Shown: positions 1 through 11,605 of the stretch, in pieces
Layout of the letters: the number at the start of each line of letters is the position of its first letter
Numbering within the stretch: position 1 is the first letter of the stretch
Origin: Prostheceraeus crozeri
Lineage: Eukaryota; Platyhelminthes; Polycladida; Euryleptidae
Reading direction: 5' to 3'
Assembly: GCA_907163375.1 (NCBI GenBank)
Contig: CAJQUW010000498.1
Coordinates: 124,001-188,000, forward strand
DNA length: 64,000 bases
Notes under the pieces: generated by a model
Databases searched by the model: none
The model's input: only the letters and a program-made list of their open reading frames with translations
What the model was told of the DNA's origin: nothing
Made by a program: the position numbers and the translations under genes

Positions 1-170
1 TCAAGGTCAGAGATTTCCATCGATGTCAAGGTCAGGGATATATATCGACGTCTAGGTCAGAGACTGCTATCGAGGTCGAATTCATGGATTTCTATCGATT
101 TCAAGGACACGCATTTCTACAGAAGTGAAGGTCACGGATTTCCATCGACGTTGATGCCAGGGATTCATGT
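1..170. repeat. 25-bp tandem repeat array
   Basis: About six and a half head-to-tail units of 25 bp begin at the window edge, so the array probably continues upstream. The consensus resembles TCAAGGTCAGRGATTTCYAT followed by CGAYG. Units differ by a few substitutions and the array decays near position 170. A 64-codon open frame begins inside it but shows no protein similarity that I recognise. Confidence 0.9.
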
Positions 171-1049
171 CATTCCCATTAAGGAAAACTGCATCCCAGC
201 CAGAGTTTTGAATGAGTCTAAAAATTCTGAATCGCCTCAGGACCATTTGGAAAAAACCCTAACTGGCCGTGGCCCGTTTTATCGGGAATATTCAGTCCCT
301 TGCGTGTCCAGACCATGTCATTTCCGCCCACTCGCCCCGCATTGACAGGCAAGCGATATTTAGGACATGCCTATCACTTACACAGTGACTAGCTACATTG
401 TATGTACAAATACATTCATGGTTCTAATCAATTTCTAATATTTGAGTCTGGAAAACTTGATGAGCTTGCGCTATATTTTCGTCAAAAGCTAATCATGTTC
501 TACAATATAAAGTTTTCGGTAGTGGATAACGAAACGGTAAGTATATTCAATGAAAAGATGATGTAGCCACTTCTAAATCTTCCCAAATTTCAAAATTTCA
601 ATCTTTCTAAATTTGGTTACCAATAATTGCACATGTACTTTTGAGACTCCTATATTATTTATGGATTTCTAATCCTGCGCATCCTAATTCGTTTCTAATG
701 TTTGAATTTCATATTTTGCGCTTATTGTTTTGTATTCAGACACAGAATTTTTGTAACTCAATTTCACTTTCTATCGAATTTATTGAATGAATAAATAGGA
801 AAGGGGCAAGGTAGAGTAGATAAAGCGAAGAGAATGAATGATATACAGTAGACTGCACGGATGCATGAAAAGTGTGAGACAAACTCAATACTCGCATGGT
901 TCGAGGGGTGTGATATGGCTGTGACTGTAGCGGGTAGAATCGTAATGCGTGCGCTGTCGTACTTGATGTCATTGATGTCAAAGCTGCTTCTACCTGTTGA
1001 AATACCATTACGTCTTCAAATTGGATAAAAGTATTTTCGAAGTGGGCTG
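171..1049. other. A+T-rich stretch without recognisable genes
   Basis: No reading frame here resembles a known family and I see no clear repeat. The 90-codon minus-strand frame at 736-1008 has no recognisable domain. Confidence 0.5.
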
Positions 1050-3065
1050 GTCCGTTTTAAGTAACTTCAATTTAATCAACTGAAACAAAAATAATTTAAT
1101 TAGGTGATCTGTGGAACAAGTTAGTCAAAGAAGCTTCATTTAGCCAAAGTATTTATGAAATTAGTCTATGAAAATTTCTGATTGTCAAGTGGAATCAATT
1201 TAATCTCTCTCATTTGATTAGTCAATTTAATCAAGGTAAGAACAAATTCTTCTTCCATGAACATCTTGCTTTAATAAGTAAGTTAGAATATATTTTCAAT
1301 TCATGAGTAGCATCTCTTCGAATAAATGAAGGCATGTATTTCATTACAGGGACACAAAAAATGCACTTCCAAACGATTACAACTGGTAGATGGTTTTACA
1401 GCTCTCAAGTGACAACCTGGGTTCTTCACTGATGTAGCTAAGCTAGCGGGAAGATTTTAATCATATAGCCCTATGTCATCTTAGGTTTTGGGTTGCGTCA
1501 AATTTCGCTGAACAGATATGCTTTAAATCCGGATCCAGCCATCTCAGAGTCAGTTAGTGGATACGGGAGATACCACAATTTGCCGTCACAGTTACCTTAA
1601 CTTGCATAATATACCTTTGCAATTTCTATTTTGGCAAAAGTAGCTTCAATTTGGTTTTAATAAGCTCTAATGGTCAAAATAACTTCATTTTCGGCTTGTA
1701 TAAGTAACGTCTATTCGGTCATTGGTAAGTGATATCAATTTAGTCAAAGTAAGCAGCTGGGTTGTTTTGCCTATGGAAGACGTAATCAATTCAGTCAAAG
1801 TGACTTCAACTTGATCATTATTCATAATCTCAGCAATTCAGTGCTTGAATTCAGCAAACATCCGAAAGCATGTCCAGTAGAGGCGTCTATCGAACAGTTT
1901 CAAACGTTGATAGGAACGTTTGATCAATGCCTTTACCGAAAGTCGAGATTATCAAGTGTTGGCAACAAGCTTGAACATCCCTCGTCAAACCGCATGTACG
2001 AAACATTGGTTAATTTCATGATGTATGGAAGAGCGGTGGCAGGGAGGTGGCGCACAGCATCATAATTGAAGACGAAATGATAGCTTACTTACTATCGAAA
2101 ATAGAAGAAAACCCAACCATAACGGTCAAAGAATTGACGGAGAAAATGCGTGTAGATCTACCGAGTAAACCAGCTGTAAACCATGAAGCCATCAGTAAAA
2201 AGCTTGATGGCATGTTTTACACGCTAAAAGATAAGCGAGCAGTTCCAGTTCAGTGGAATATGTCACAAGTGAAGGAACAGAAAAGAGATTTTGCCAACTG
2301 GATAATGGGAGAAGGTCTACACCTTCACACAGTGTTTGTCGATGAGTTTGGGTGCAACGTGTGCACTTCAAGAACCAAGGGAAGGTCAACATGCAGTGAA
2401 CGTCCTGTTGGCGATCAGTCCACTAGTTGGTGTGGTCCATTATTCGATCTTTGCTGGTGGAACTTGGTGAGTTTGGTAATCATCGATGGAAACTACGTGA
2501 TATTGTGCGATAATGCCAGATCTCACATAGACATCCCAAGTTTTGGTGATGGAGATGACTACCTCCGATATCTAACAACCAACTCTCCTTTTTTTGAATG
2601 CCTGTGAAATGGCCGTTTGAAAGCGGCTGTTAAACGAAAATTGACGGAGTCTCACATTCAGGCAGAAATTTATGACCGAAATTCCCCAGGTACTTTACAT
2701 CAACGGAAAATTGAGGTCGCTTCACGGGAACTGGAAAGCATTCTTTCAGTTGTTACTGTACAGAAATGCAAATTCTTTTTGACTGCTGTTTCTTGATAAG
2801 TCATTCGGTGCATATCATCGAACATCGATTTTGTATGCAAATCTCAATGTATGCTGATCGTGATCACTGATCAATTAGAAGTCACTTTGATTGAAGTGAT
2901 TGTGATTAACACAAAGATATAACAACACGGTTAGTTACTTCAATTGAATTGTCGTTACTCATTAGAGACCAATATGAACTTACTTACGCTAGCCGAAATT
3001 GAGACTACTTTGAACATTCATGCTAAGACTAAATTGAAGATTTTTGTCCGATCTGAAGTTGGTAA
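1050..3065 (+). mobile_element. Decayed IS630-Tc1-mariner element with subterminal motif arrays
   Basis: A broken DDE transposase at 1925-2796 is flanked on both sides by degenerate copies of one motif, roughly ACTTCAATTTAGTCAAAGTA. On the left the motif recurs near 1065, 1130, 1190, 1215, 1645, 1690, 1730 and 1790-1820. On the right it appears mostly in reverse complement, near 2880, 2935, 2990 and 3030. Arrays of transposase-binding motifs in opposed orientation on either side of a transposase gene are expected of a DNA transposon. I could not fix the exact tips or a TA target duplication, so both ends are approximate. Confidence 0.65.
1925..2796 (+). pseudogene. IS630-Tc1-mariner (DDE_3) transposase, degraded
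   Basis: The encoded protein would have cut and joined transposon ends in the nucleus. An N-terminal helix-turn-helix is visible at 1930-2015 (DYQVLATSLNIPRQTA). It is followed by a linker (EDEMIAYLLSKIEENPTIT, then LDGMFYTLK) and the first catalytic Asp in TVFVDEFGCNVCTSRTKGR near 2335. The second Asp lies in LCDNARSHI near 2510, and the NACEMA segment near 2595 probably carries the third acidic residue. A C-terminal tail follows to a stop at 2794-2796. The segments lie in different frames, with shifts near 2035, 2385 and 2625. About a dozen residues appear to be missing before the second Asp motif. The family assignment rests on the order and spacing of these motifs. It is a fossil DNA transposon gene, not a host gene. 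Confidence 0.8.
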
Positions 3066-4900
3066 GGTACATGTACTCGTATATTACCCTACTTGAAACA
3101 GTGCAAGTGTTTATTTTCCTCAGCATCGATGGGCTTGCTGCACTGCATTCAGTTATTAGTGATTTGTAGAGTGGGTGACTTCATGAGCACTCGAAATCGT
3201 ACATGTGCAAAATAAAATCATCAGATGCATAAACTTTTGAGCCCTAAGTTTTGACTTACGGTGTACGCACAAAGTATGCTATATGGGCCTAACAACACAA
3301 TTTTGCAAGTCTATGTTGGTTTATAACTGTATTGTCTATCGGCTGATCAATATCACTATGAAGCCTAAGGAGGTCTATTTAAATATTCAAGCACATCAAG
3401 AACCTCATTCACACAGAAAATGATTTCCTAGAAATAATTAATAATTGATAGGTGTAATACTGAGAAACACTTAAGCCGAACTTGAATACATAACAGGCGA
3501 TGTAAATTCAACATTCAAAAATGTTTACATCGCAAGACTGTGAGATAATATCCAAGCAGATTCCCGTTTTAATTCTGATAAATAAATTTTCTTTGATTTT
3601 TCTGTTCTTGATGGAAGGTGTCAGAATTTCGGCCCGGCCCTCCGAGATAGAACTAATCAGTTTCTCGATATCAGTAAGAGTGACTATATTTTACTAAGAA
3701 GCAACTCAAAATTCAAAGTCATACGAAATGTAAATGAAAGGAATGAGAATAGAAATCAATCATATAATCATGTAAATGAGTTACTACCAGCAGCGCCTTC
3801 CATAGACTTCTTGAGCATCTGCACTATCATAGTCTGTACACTACCATTGGAGGTTATTCATGAGACGATCAATATCCACAAATCGTGGATTTCCGACAGA
3901 AGGATAATACTAAGATTAGCCAACCCTTTCGTCTGTGAGATTTTCTTGTCAAAGAATACAAAATGCTGGTAAGAGACAGCTGTCGTATTCTGCATCATAG
4001 ACACTCGATGATTTCTTGCCCCGCTCAAACTTCTCGCTCACTAATTCCACCATCTGCCGGCTCTTACTTTCAGATTGTGAACAGTGTAATGACTCGACAA
4101 GTTTGAAATCGATTTCCAAGTTGATAATTAGCCACCGAGAGACGAGTAATGTCGATTGGGAACGAAATCTGCCCTTTCTCAATCACACCTGCACATCTAT
4201 GAACACAATTCAATTCTGGTAATGAAATTAGGAATGAATCAAGCCAAGTGAACATCTTTCTCTTATTTCTCCCACTACGCTTCTTCTGTTTGTTAATTTC
4301 CTTTCCTTTACGACTTCATAAATCTCTTGGAGTTTGAATTACTCAACTAATTTTCCGCTATCCTTTGCTTCTGTTCTCTTCTTCAAATGATAATGACGAA
4401 GAATCAATAAATGATTTTCAAACAGTAACTCTATAATGTTAATAAACGTGAAATGCGGATCAGTGCGATGCGACACAGATGGTGCCATCTACATTGAAAG
4501 GAATGTACAGAAACAGCAAAAAAGAGAGAGAACTTGATAATGACCTAAAATAAACTGAAATTATTTAACTGTAAATGCTGATATAATCTCTAAATAAATC
4601 ACCATTAGTTAGATGACAAGGAAAATGTATTTACGGTTATTCAGATAGAGAACCAAAAGGTAAAGCTTTGATATTTTACTTCAAATAACATAACTACACT
4701 TGCTGATATATACACCATCATTAGCACTATTTCAGCAATGTGCATCACTCCACCCATGCAGTCTTGCAATCTACTCTTCCTTGCAAAATACAGCATTGTG
4801 AAGCGCAACTAAAGCTCGTACAGACCTGATCATCATCGTCTGACCGAGGGATGGACCCTACATACTTGCATGTTGCTCTTGCGTGTTGCCGCCTAAATAA
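3066..4900. other. A+T-rich stretch without recognisable genes
   Basis: Several 60-80 codon frames overlap on both strands between 3949 and 4260, but none has a domain I recognise. No tandem or inverted repeat stands out. Confidence 0.5.
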
Positions 4901-4904
4901 ATGC

Positions 4905-5805
4905 AGCTCGTTTGTCAATTCAGGAATACAGCCGTGCGTGCTGGTGCCACGTTGCGATTGCAAACTGCATTCTCATCTACCCATGAAAACAGCAATGTGC
5001 GCATTACTTAACGAATACACTGCGGTGTGTCGTCAAATATATATGGCTCTGTACATCACCTCATGACTACAGTCCGGCGCATTAACTCATGAATACAGCT
5101 CTGCATGATTATCCATTCATGCATTCCTGTGATTCGATTCATGACTACAACTCTGTGTGTCACCTTAGCTGATGAGTACATTACTGCGTGTTACCTAATG
5201 AGTGCAGTCCTGCGTCTTACCTCGAATGCATTTCTGCGTGCTATCTCATCAGATCAGTCATCCGCGTCACCTCAGCTGATGAATACATTCCTGCGTGTTG
5301 CCTCATCAGTACAGTCCTGCGTGCTTCCTCAGCTGCTGATGAATGCATTCATGCGTGCTATCTCATCAGATCAGTCATGCGTGTTACCTCAGCTGATGAA
5401 TACATTCCTGCGTGTTGCCTCATCAGTACAGTCCTGCGTGCTTCCTCAGCTGCTGATGAATGCATTCATGCGTGCTATCTCATCAGATCAGTCATGCGTG
5501 TTACCTCAGCTGATGAATACATTCCTGCGTCTACAACCCTGCGTGTTACCTCATGACTACAACCCTGCGTGTCACCTCATGACTACAACCCTGCGTGTTA
5601 CCTCATGACTACAGACAGCCCTGCGTGTTACTTCATGACTACAACCCTGCGTGTTACCTCATGACTACAACCCTGCGTGTCACCTCATGACTACAACCCT
5701 GCGCGCTACCTCATGACTACAACCCTGCGTGTTACCTCATAAACATAGCTCTGGATGTTTCTTCATGCTGCCGTGTGTGTGTACCCTCATAAATGCATTT
5801 CTGAA
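4905..5805. repeat. Minisatellite, ~26-bp unit (CCTGCGTGTTACCTCATGAC type)
   Basis: The core unit is about 26 bp: CCTGCGTGTTACCTCATGAC followed by TACAAC. It is most regular from 5535 to 5740. Earlier units, from about 4905, are increasingly degenerate, and a central block is organised into a longer period listed separately. The array holds open frames of 122 and 167 codons, but these reflect the repeat composition and carry no domain. Confidence 0.92.
5271..5527. repeat. 117-bp higher-order repeat inside the minisatellite
   Basis: The sequence CTCAGCTGATGAATACATTC starts at 5271, 5388 and 5505, an exact 117-bp period. Each 117-bp unit contains four diverged versions of the basic unit (TACATTCCTGCG, TACAGTCCTGCG, TGCATTCATGCG and TCAGTCATGCG types). 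Two complete copies and the start of a third are almost identical, so this block was amplified more recently than the surrounding 26-bp units. Confidence 0.9.
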
Positions 5806-6454
5806 CAGCATAACACAACGAACTCTGATGGAAAATGTATATTTCCGTATTGATTTGAGAAGTGAATTGATACTAATTTCATAAAGATTCTGACATAATT
5901 GTCATTGCAATAGACAAGAAATTGATAGGAGTTCTTTATTAAGCAATGTGAGTGTGCAAAAAAATCTTTTGAAGATCTCCGCGAAGTCGGTGATGGAGAT
6001 ACTCAAACAAAATCGACGTAAGACGTAGAAAGTGCGAAAATATGTAAGTCTCTGAAGAAAATCGCTTCGTCGTCACTTAAGGATTTCCTATGGAATGGCG
6101 GCGTTTCTTTTCTGTCTGCTGCTATCACTTCGTAACAATATCTCAAAATTGTCCTCTTCACCTTCGCAGTCAGAGAACATACCGACTGACTCTTACTTTT
6201 ATCAAAATTGCCCAGAAATTTTTGCGACTGTTAATGATATTTCATTTAAGTGAATGATCATTAAGAAATGAATAGTTGTTGCGAAGAAAATATTTCCATC
6301 TAATATGAAAATTGAGTACATTGCTAATGTAGAGAAAGTGAATTTTCCATATTTTAGCAATGAAAATTACTTTAAGAAAAATTGGATTGTGCCTCATTTT
6401 CACTGACTCTGTACTACTGTCGTCGAATTTTGCAAGACCGACTCGTAGTAAGTC

Positions 6455-6640
6455 AGCTCGACCGCCAGCACCAGATTCTACAAGGAACGAGGCCGAAAGT
6501 GAGACTTTCACAGAATGATGTACATGGCTACTGCGAATTTGCGCTTCTGCCGAGCTCCACCTTTTTCCTCTTCTTGTCAGACAGGATAGATGAATGCCAA
6601 TCCAATGAGATGCATTGAGTCTTTTCACTACTTGGGATCC
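6455..6640 (+). mobile_element. FB-A foldback element, left-arm fragment
   Basis: This matches the left arm of the complete FB-A copy at 34397-35119. It shares GGAACGAGGCCGAAA, GACTTTCACAGAATGATGTA, a degenerate CTGCCGAG block and CCTCTTCTTGTCAGACAGGA. No right arm follows, so the copy is truncated. The 165-codon minus-strand frame covering 6242-6739 overlaps this fragment and has no independent support. Confidence 0.75.
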
Positions 6641-6926
6641 CTTGCATGTACATCGTGTGTTACAAAATTTTAAATCTGTAGCGATATCTGGAATCAAACG
6701 CAACTTTATGATTCCTGTAAAATTTGCAAAATAGTTCATGCGTTGTTCTTGCTTGGTAAATCAGTGCTGGCAAACTACAATAGAAAATTTCATATATTCT
6801 CAGCACTATTTAATATTCAGGATTGCATCAGAAGCAAGGAAAACATGCTTACAAAATTGTTTATTTGTTCACAGAGATAAGTTACCTTGTCTGAGTGTTG
6901 AGACAGACAGACACAAAAGAATCCAC

Positions 6927-8013
6927 TAAAGATGAGCGTCGGGTCGGGTTCCAAAAATTCGGATGCCCGAGTCGAACAAAATTTCAACCCGAACCCGATG
7001 TCGGGTCGGGTACAAATGTCTGACCCGAACTCGACAAAAAGTTCCAGAACCTGACCCGACCCGACCCGAACCCGACAAAGAGTGCCAGAACCCGACCCGA
7101 TTATATTCGAAAAATCAGAAGCATTTCTATATACAAAGCTAATGCTTGATCCTAATGTGATACTGGGCGGTAGTCTAACTTCTTAGCAGTATTATTTTAG
7201 TATTTTATTAAAATACGCAGTAGTTAGTATATTATTTTCTCTAAGCAAATAAAGTAGCATAATTACCCACGAAATTAATATAACCTACAATACATGACAA
7301 AATTCGGAATCTTCACAAAAAGATCGACTGTTTCGCGATATATTGTAGGTGTTGCAGCATACTCCTTCAAAACTCTGATTAAGACACTTTGACTCTCAAT
7401 GTTAATGAAGATGTCAAGATCCTAGCAGCTAACCTGCATCACTACATGCAACAACATAATTCTGCACATAGATGCTAAAATGTCAATTATATAATATTTG
7501 ATGTATACTTAAGCTTCCGTTCCTATGTAAAGCTTATCTCAAATTAAATTTCATTTCTTTCCGTCCATCCTGCGAGCCACGATCTGCATTTCATTATGAG
7601 AATGAGGCCTTTAGAGACCACAAGAACAGATTCAATTAATTCGATAATGTTGTTTTGGAAGCAAAATATGTAGCGCAAAGTATTTTATTAGATCAATAAT
7701 TCACAATGAGAATAATGCGATAAGCCACAATTTCTTGAAAAACTTCATTAAACTACAGGTACACATGAAACAGTACTAACTTAACAGAAAATAATTTTTA
7801 AAGTTCTGAACATTCTTCAAATTTGTATCCTCCAACCCGAAAAACCCCGAGTTCGGTTTATTTCGGGTTTTAGATAAAAGAGATAATCCTACCCGACCCG
7901 ACCCGAGTTCTTAATTGCTCTACCCGAACCCGACCCAAACCCGGGCATTCGGGTTCGGGTTTCGGGTCGGGTTCGGGTTGGGGTAGGGCTTCGGGTAGGA
8001 TCACTCATCTTTA
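6927..8013. mobile_element. Non-autonomous hAT-like element with CCCGAA-rich ends
   Basis: The ends are inverted: TAAAGATGAGCG on the left, and GATCACTCATCTTTA on the right. They are bounded by an 8-bp target duplication, GAATCCAC at 6919-6926 and GAATCCAT at 8014-8021, with one mismatch. This is the duplication length expected for hAT. Inside the tips, about 150-180 bp on each side consist of irregular CCCGACCCGAACCCGA repeats in opposed orientation. The 750-bp A+T-rich core has no transposase frame, so the element would have relied on a hAT transposase supplied elsewhere. Confidence 0.85.
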
Positions 8014-8402
8014 GAATCCATTTTAGTGCGTGTCGTAACTGTAGCTCAATGCAGCTTTCTCACGAATGTACACGCGGCAAAGACAACTCTCATACTGTGC
8101 CATGCGGAAATGCTTACCAGTTATGCTCCTGCTTAACTTTTGCATGTACGCACAAAAAAGTAAGCATATTTCATAATGTGCATATTTATATATCAAACCA
8201 ATGTTGCACGCTCTGCATTAAAAAAGTTCAGTAATATACTATGCATTACCAAGGTGATGAATTACATGTACCAACAATGTATCCTCATATGAAAACTTTC
8301 GTGAAAAACTACTTGACATCATGATGCATGCTCAGTTTCAGTTGATTTTTATCAATTATCTATATTTTATATTCCTATAATTGGTTAGCAACACGGCAAC
8401 GT

Positions 8403-8429
8403 CTGCGACACCCCGGTTGAAAATCACTA
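8403..8429 (-). mobile_element. hAT (Charlie-type) terminal remnant
   Basis: Read on the minus strand the sequence runs AGTGATTTTCAACCGGGG then TGTCGC. This is close to the classical hAT terminus CAGTGGTTCTCAACC followed by a GTCGC block. No partner terminus is recognisable upstream, so this is a solo tip or a heavily decayed element. A similar tip lies at 43280-43318. Confidence 0.5.
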
Positions 8430-8524
8430 CATTGTGCACTCACATCCATGAATGCTGTTACGTGCTAATTTACTAAATTGGTAATTACTTGGTCACTCGC
8501 ATGTTTATAGAAAGAAAATCCATA

Positions 8525-10375
8525 GAGTAAGTATATTATAGGTAGGTAGAGTAGCAACTCAGCATTAATTCAATCCCCAATGTGAATGCAGTTTCGATTT
8601 TATTAAATGAACTCGAGTTGAGACCCAGTATCACATGTGAGATCAGTAACTTTCTGCAGTTTTGAAGAAATTGGCACGAAATTGACAGCAAAAAGGAAGG
8701 AATTATAGTATTCGGTAATTAGGTACCGGCAATATTTGTTAAATTAACAATTCGATGGGCTGCTATTATTTTAATGCTCAGCTCTATTAATAATAATACT
8801 TTATTTGCTCCACTTTAACGTTCGCTGAACACTAACATAAGATGAGAAATACACAAACCGCCAGTAAAATCTGACAAATTGAGAAATAAACGTGATAGAA
8901 GACAAACAGTATGAAGCTACAGAGGTCTCGCAAACCGAATAAACGACGAACTATATCGTTTCGTACACGCATATGGAGATCTAACATGAAGAGGATTGTG
9001 ACGGCGGGTCTTCTCCTTGCTATCTAAGATGTCACAATTTGAAGAGATGCCATAATTCTGATGGTTCCCTTTTCGATGGAAACAAACTTCTTAATATGGT
9101 AATGAGGCATGTTGCAAAACACGAAATTGGCATATCATCTTCGCAATTATGTAAAATGTACATACGTCTTGAGGCCTTCGAAACAATATAATTGACATGG
9201 TGATTCCATTTGAGGTCGCTATTGAACAATTACAATTACAAGCAATTTACAGTTGGAGACAGTCTTAAGAACACAACCGGGGTAGATAGAGATAGGTTAC
9301 AAGGGAAAATTACTCTTAGTAACAAAATCCATTATACAACATTTGGAAACATTCAAAGGGAGATGATTGTGCTCCGATCAAGTCGCAGCATACATCCACT
9401 CACGTTAACTTTCCTCTGATTAAATGTTTAATGGCATTGTCATCAGCGTACTTGAAGCAAATGGAGTTTGAGGACACACACGAGAAATTATCTATTGCAA
9501 TACAAAAAAGAAGGGGATCAATGACGCTTCCTTGAGATACTCCGCTAGTAATAGAGGACCATGAAGACATTGCATCTCCAAATCTCACACATTGTTCGCG
9601 ACCAGAAAGGTAACTTCTTAGCCACTTGTTGGCATTAGACGGGATATCAAGTGAGATTGCCTTTTCCAAAATGATACAATGTCAAATCTAGTCGAATGCC
9701 TTCGCGAAGTCTAGAAAAATGGCGCGAACAGCACCTGTATTATCCAGGAAATTCAAAAGACGATCGTAGATCATTGGCAAAGAGCATGCAACAACAAATC
9801 CTGGACCAGGAATGTATTCAAACTGCATACGAGACTTAGCTCAAATATAAGGAATTCGAATAGGAGTAGAAGGGTGATCATACCACAAACTACTTGTCAC
9901 TGAAAGAGCAAAAATATCATGATCAAAGACAATGATTACAATTAACTTTAGAGGATGAAAAGGGTCCACCTTACTGTTCAGATTCAAGAAGTGAAACATA
10001 TATTTATAATAAATCATTAAATCATGCCGATGAAAATTGAATTAAAAACTTGAAATTTCAGCCATGACACAACTTTTCCATGAAGATTTGCATTATAATG
10101 CTGTTCACGAAATATCCTTGATAATCAACCTAATTTCCGCTTAATTAAGACACCTGTCAACAAAAGTTTCATTCTTTTTGATACCCAATAAGCCTTATAC
10201 TACTTATATAGAGGCACGAAATGGCACGCATGTCAACACAGGAATAGTTCTTAAATTTTGGCTTCTTGAAAAGAAGACCGGAGGAATGCAATCTCCGTAA
10301 AAAACTGAATCTTTTGGTGTAAAAAATTTCACTGAATGCTGACATTTTTGGAGTCGACACTCGGCCTATATACTT
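8525..10375 (-). repeat. Interspersed repeat R3, copy 1 (interrupted by a LINE)
   Basis: On the minus strand 10375-9975 aligns along its length with 60519-60985. The segment 8625-8525 aligns with 61035-61140 (CAACTCGAGTTCATTTAATA, GGGGATT, TTGCTACTCTACC). In the 60-kb copy these two parts are about 50 bp apart. Here they are about 1350 bp apart, with a LINE fragment between. The repeat has no recognisable coding content or defined termini, so its class is unknown. Confidence 0.75.
8786..9850 (-). mobile_element. Non-LTR retrotransposon (LINE), 5'-truncated, reverse transcriptase remains
   Basis: On the minus strand, reverse transcriptase motifs occur in the usual order. RAIFLDFAKAFD is near 9715. 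The palm-domain block WLRSYLSGREQCVRFGD with SGVSQGSVIDPLLF follows near 9620-9520. The catalytic motif FKYADDNA comes next, near 9445, and then SDLKWNHHVNYIVSKASRR near 9190. Frames shift several times. The element ends at 8786-8800 in an ATT/AATA-type tail next to TTTATTTGC, as in LINEs that end in short A-rich repeats. The order and spacing suit a CR1/Jockey-like clade. It is 5'-truncated, the usual outcome of target-primed reverse transcription. It sits within repeat R3. Confidence 0.82.
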
Positions 10376-11314
10376 ATTCTATGAGCAAACCTTTAAATCA
10401 ATTCTTCTCACAATTTTAATTCATGTTAATTATTCATACACATGCCTAAGTTTTGTGGCCTAAAAGCTCAAATCAGGCAAAACTTTAGATCCAGAGATTT
10501 CATTATATCTCCAAGACAAGACATTGATGAGTCCTCTAATGATATACGCATTTACAATCTGTTATCTTTCTCACTCCATATTTCAATATAATACGTTCAT
10601 TAATTTCTTCTCATAATTTTCCTTTCCCTTTCCATCTATGTCTCTAAGTTTGTCCCATGAAACCTTAAGTCGCGCTCCTTTCTCTGAGGTAGGGAAACTC
10701 CAACGTCGACTCAATAATGTATTCGCTTTGCCGACAGCGATTCCTGGAGTTCTAATGGACGTTAGCTCTCGCAAATGGAGCAGCAACAGCCTGGTATGAG
10801 GGCGGATCTGTATGTCTTAGCTCCAGGCAATTTTCCGCTGGGATAATTGAACGTCTGTGAAATTCCACACGCAGGGAAGTCGGATCTTTCCTCTCTCACC
10901 TTGGACATGTCAGCAGGGATATGATGGCCTAATCTTGTCGCCCATTGATCTTTCCGCTATGAGTTGAGAGGTTGTCGATAAATCTACTTGTCTACTGTGT
11001 TGTTCGAGGTGACCTCCGACTTCCATCGAAATGATGACAAATTCTTCATTTGTTCTTTCTGGAGGAGAAAGCCGATAATGCCTGATTGTGCATAAGATAA
11101 AACGGCAAGTTCGATATAGGAGAGATCAAAAGAGAATGAATATCCACATTTGAAAATCAGAAGTTTGAAGCAAAGAAGAAAATTGTAAAATAATTTGATG
11201 GCAGTGACTGACTTAATTAATGAAAATATGAACAGTTGTGATAATTTTTGATATTAGTTGGGCAGAAATTATTTTTGACTATGATTCATTAACCCATCTC
11301 AACGTAGCAACCGT
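10376..11314. other. Spacer between inverted R3 copies, unassigned
   Basis: This spacer lies between R3 copy 1 (minus) and copy 2 (plus). The part from about 10650 to 11060 is visibly richer in G+C than its surroundings. A 67-codon minus-strand frame (10583-10786) there has no recognisable domain. If the two R3 copies are the long inverted ends of one element, this would be its interior. Confidence 0.35.
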
Positions 11315-11605
11315 AGAGTAAGAGGATAGTAGACAGAGTCTCGAGTCAAAAATGCAAGTATAGAGTGAAACTTTTTGCATCAAAAGACTTAGTTTTTTTT
11401 GCGGAGATTACGTTCCTACAGTCTTCTTTTAAGAAGCCAAAGTTTTAGAAAATTATTCCTGTGTTTATATACTAGCGATTTGGTAGCTCTACATAAGTAG
11501 TACGAAACATGTTGAATATCAAAGGGAATGGGAATTTGCAAACAAATATCTTAATTAAGCGGAAATTAAGTTAATTATCAAGGAACTTTCATGAACTCAC
11601 AGGCA
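11315..11605 (+). repeat. Interspersed repeat R3, copy 2
   Basis: This segment aligns with 60545-60835 and with the reverse complement of 10375-10110. Shared blocks include GCGGAGATTACGTTCCT, TATTCCTGTGTTTATA, TAAGCGGAAATTAAG and TTATCAAGGAA. Similarity stops near 11605, earlier than in the other two copies. Confidence 0.75.

Noticed and set aside
5105-5608. Open frames of 167 and 122 codons
   Set aside because: They lie wholly in the minisatellite. The repeated peptides follow the 117-bp period, which is a multiple of three, so openness is a by-product of the repeat.
6242-6739. 165-codon minus-strand frame
   Set aside because: Most of it is antisense to an FB-A arm fragment and the rest has no domain. 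The length is explained by chance.
6927-8013. Interstitial telomere repeats (CCCGAACCCGA)
   Set aside because: The unit is irregular and bounded by hAT-type tips with an 8-bp target duplication. It is transposon end sequence.
10583-10786. 67-codon minus-strand frame in a G+C-richer spacer
   Set aside because: No domain, and it lies between inverted R3 copies, so it is probably repeat interior.
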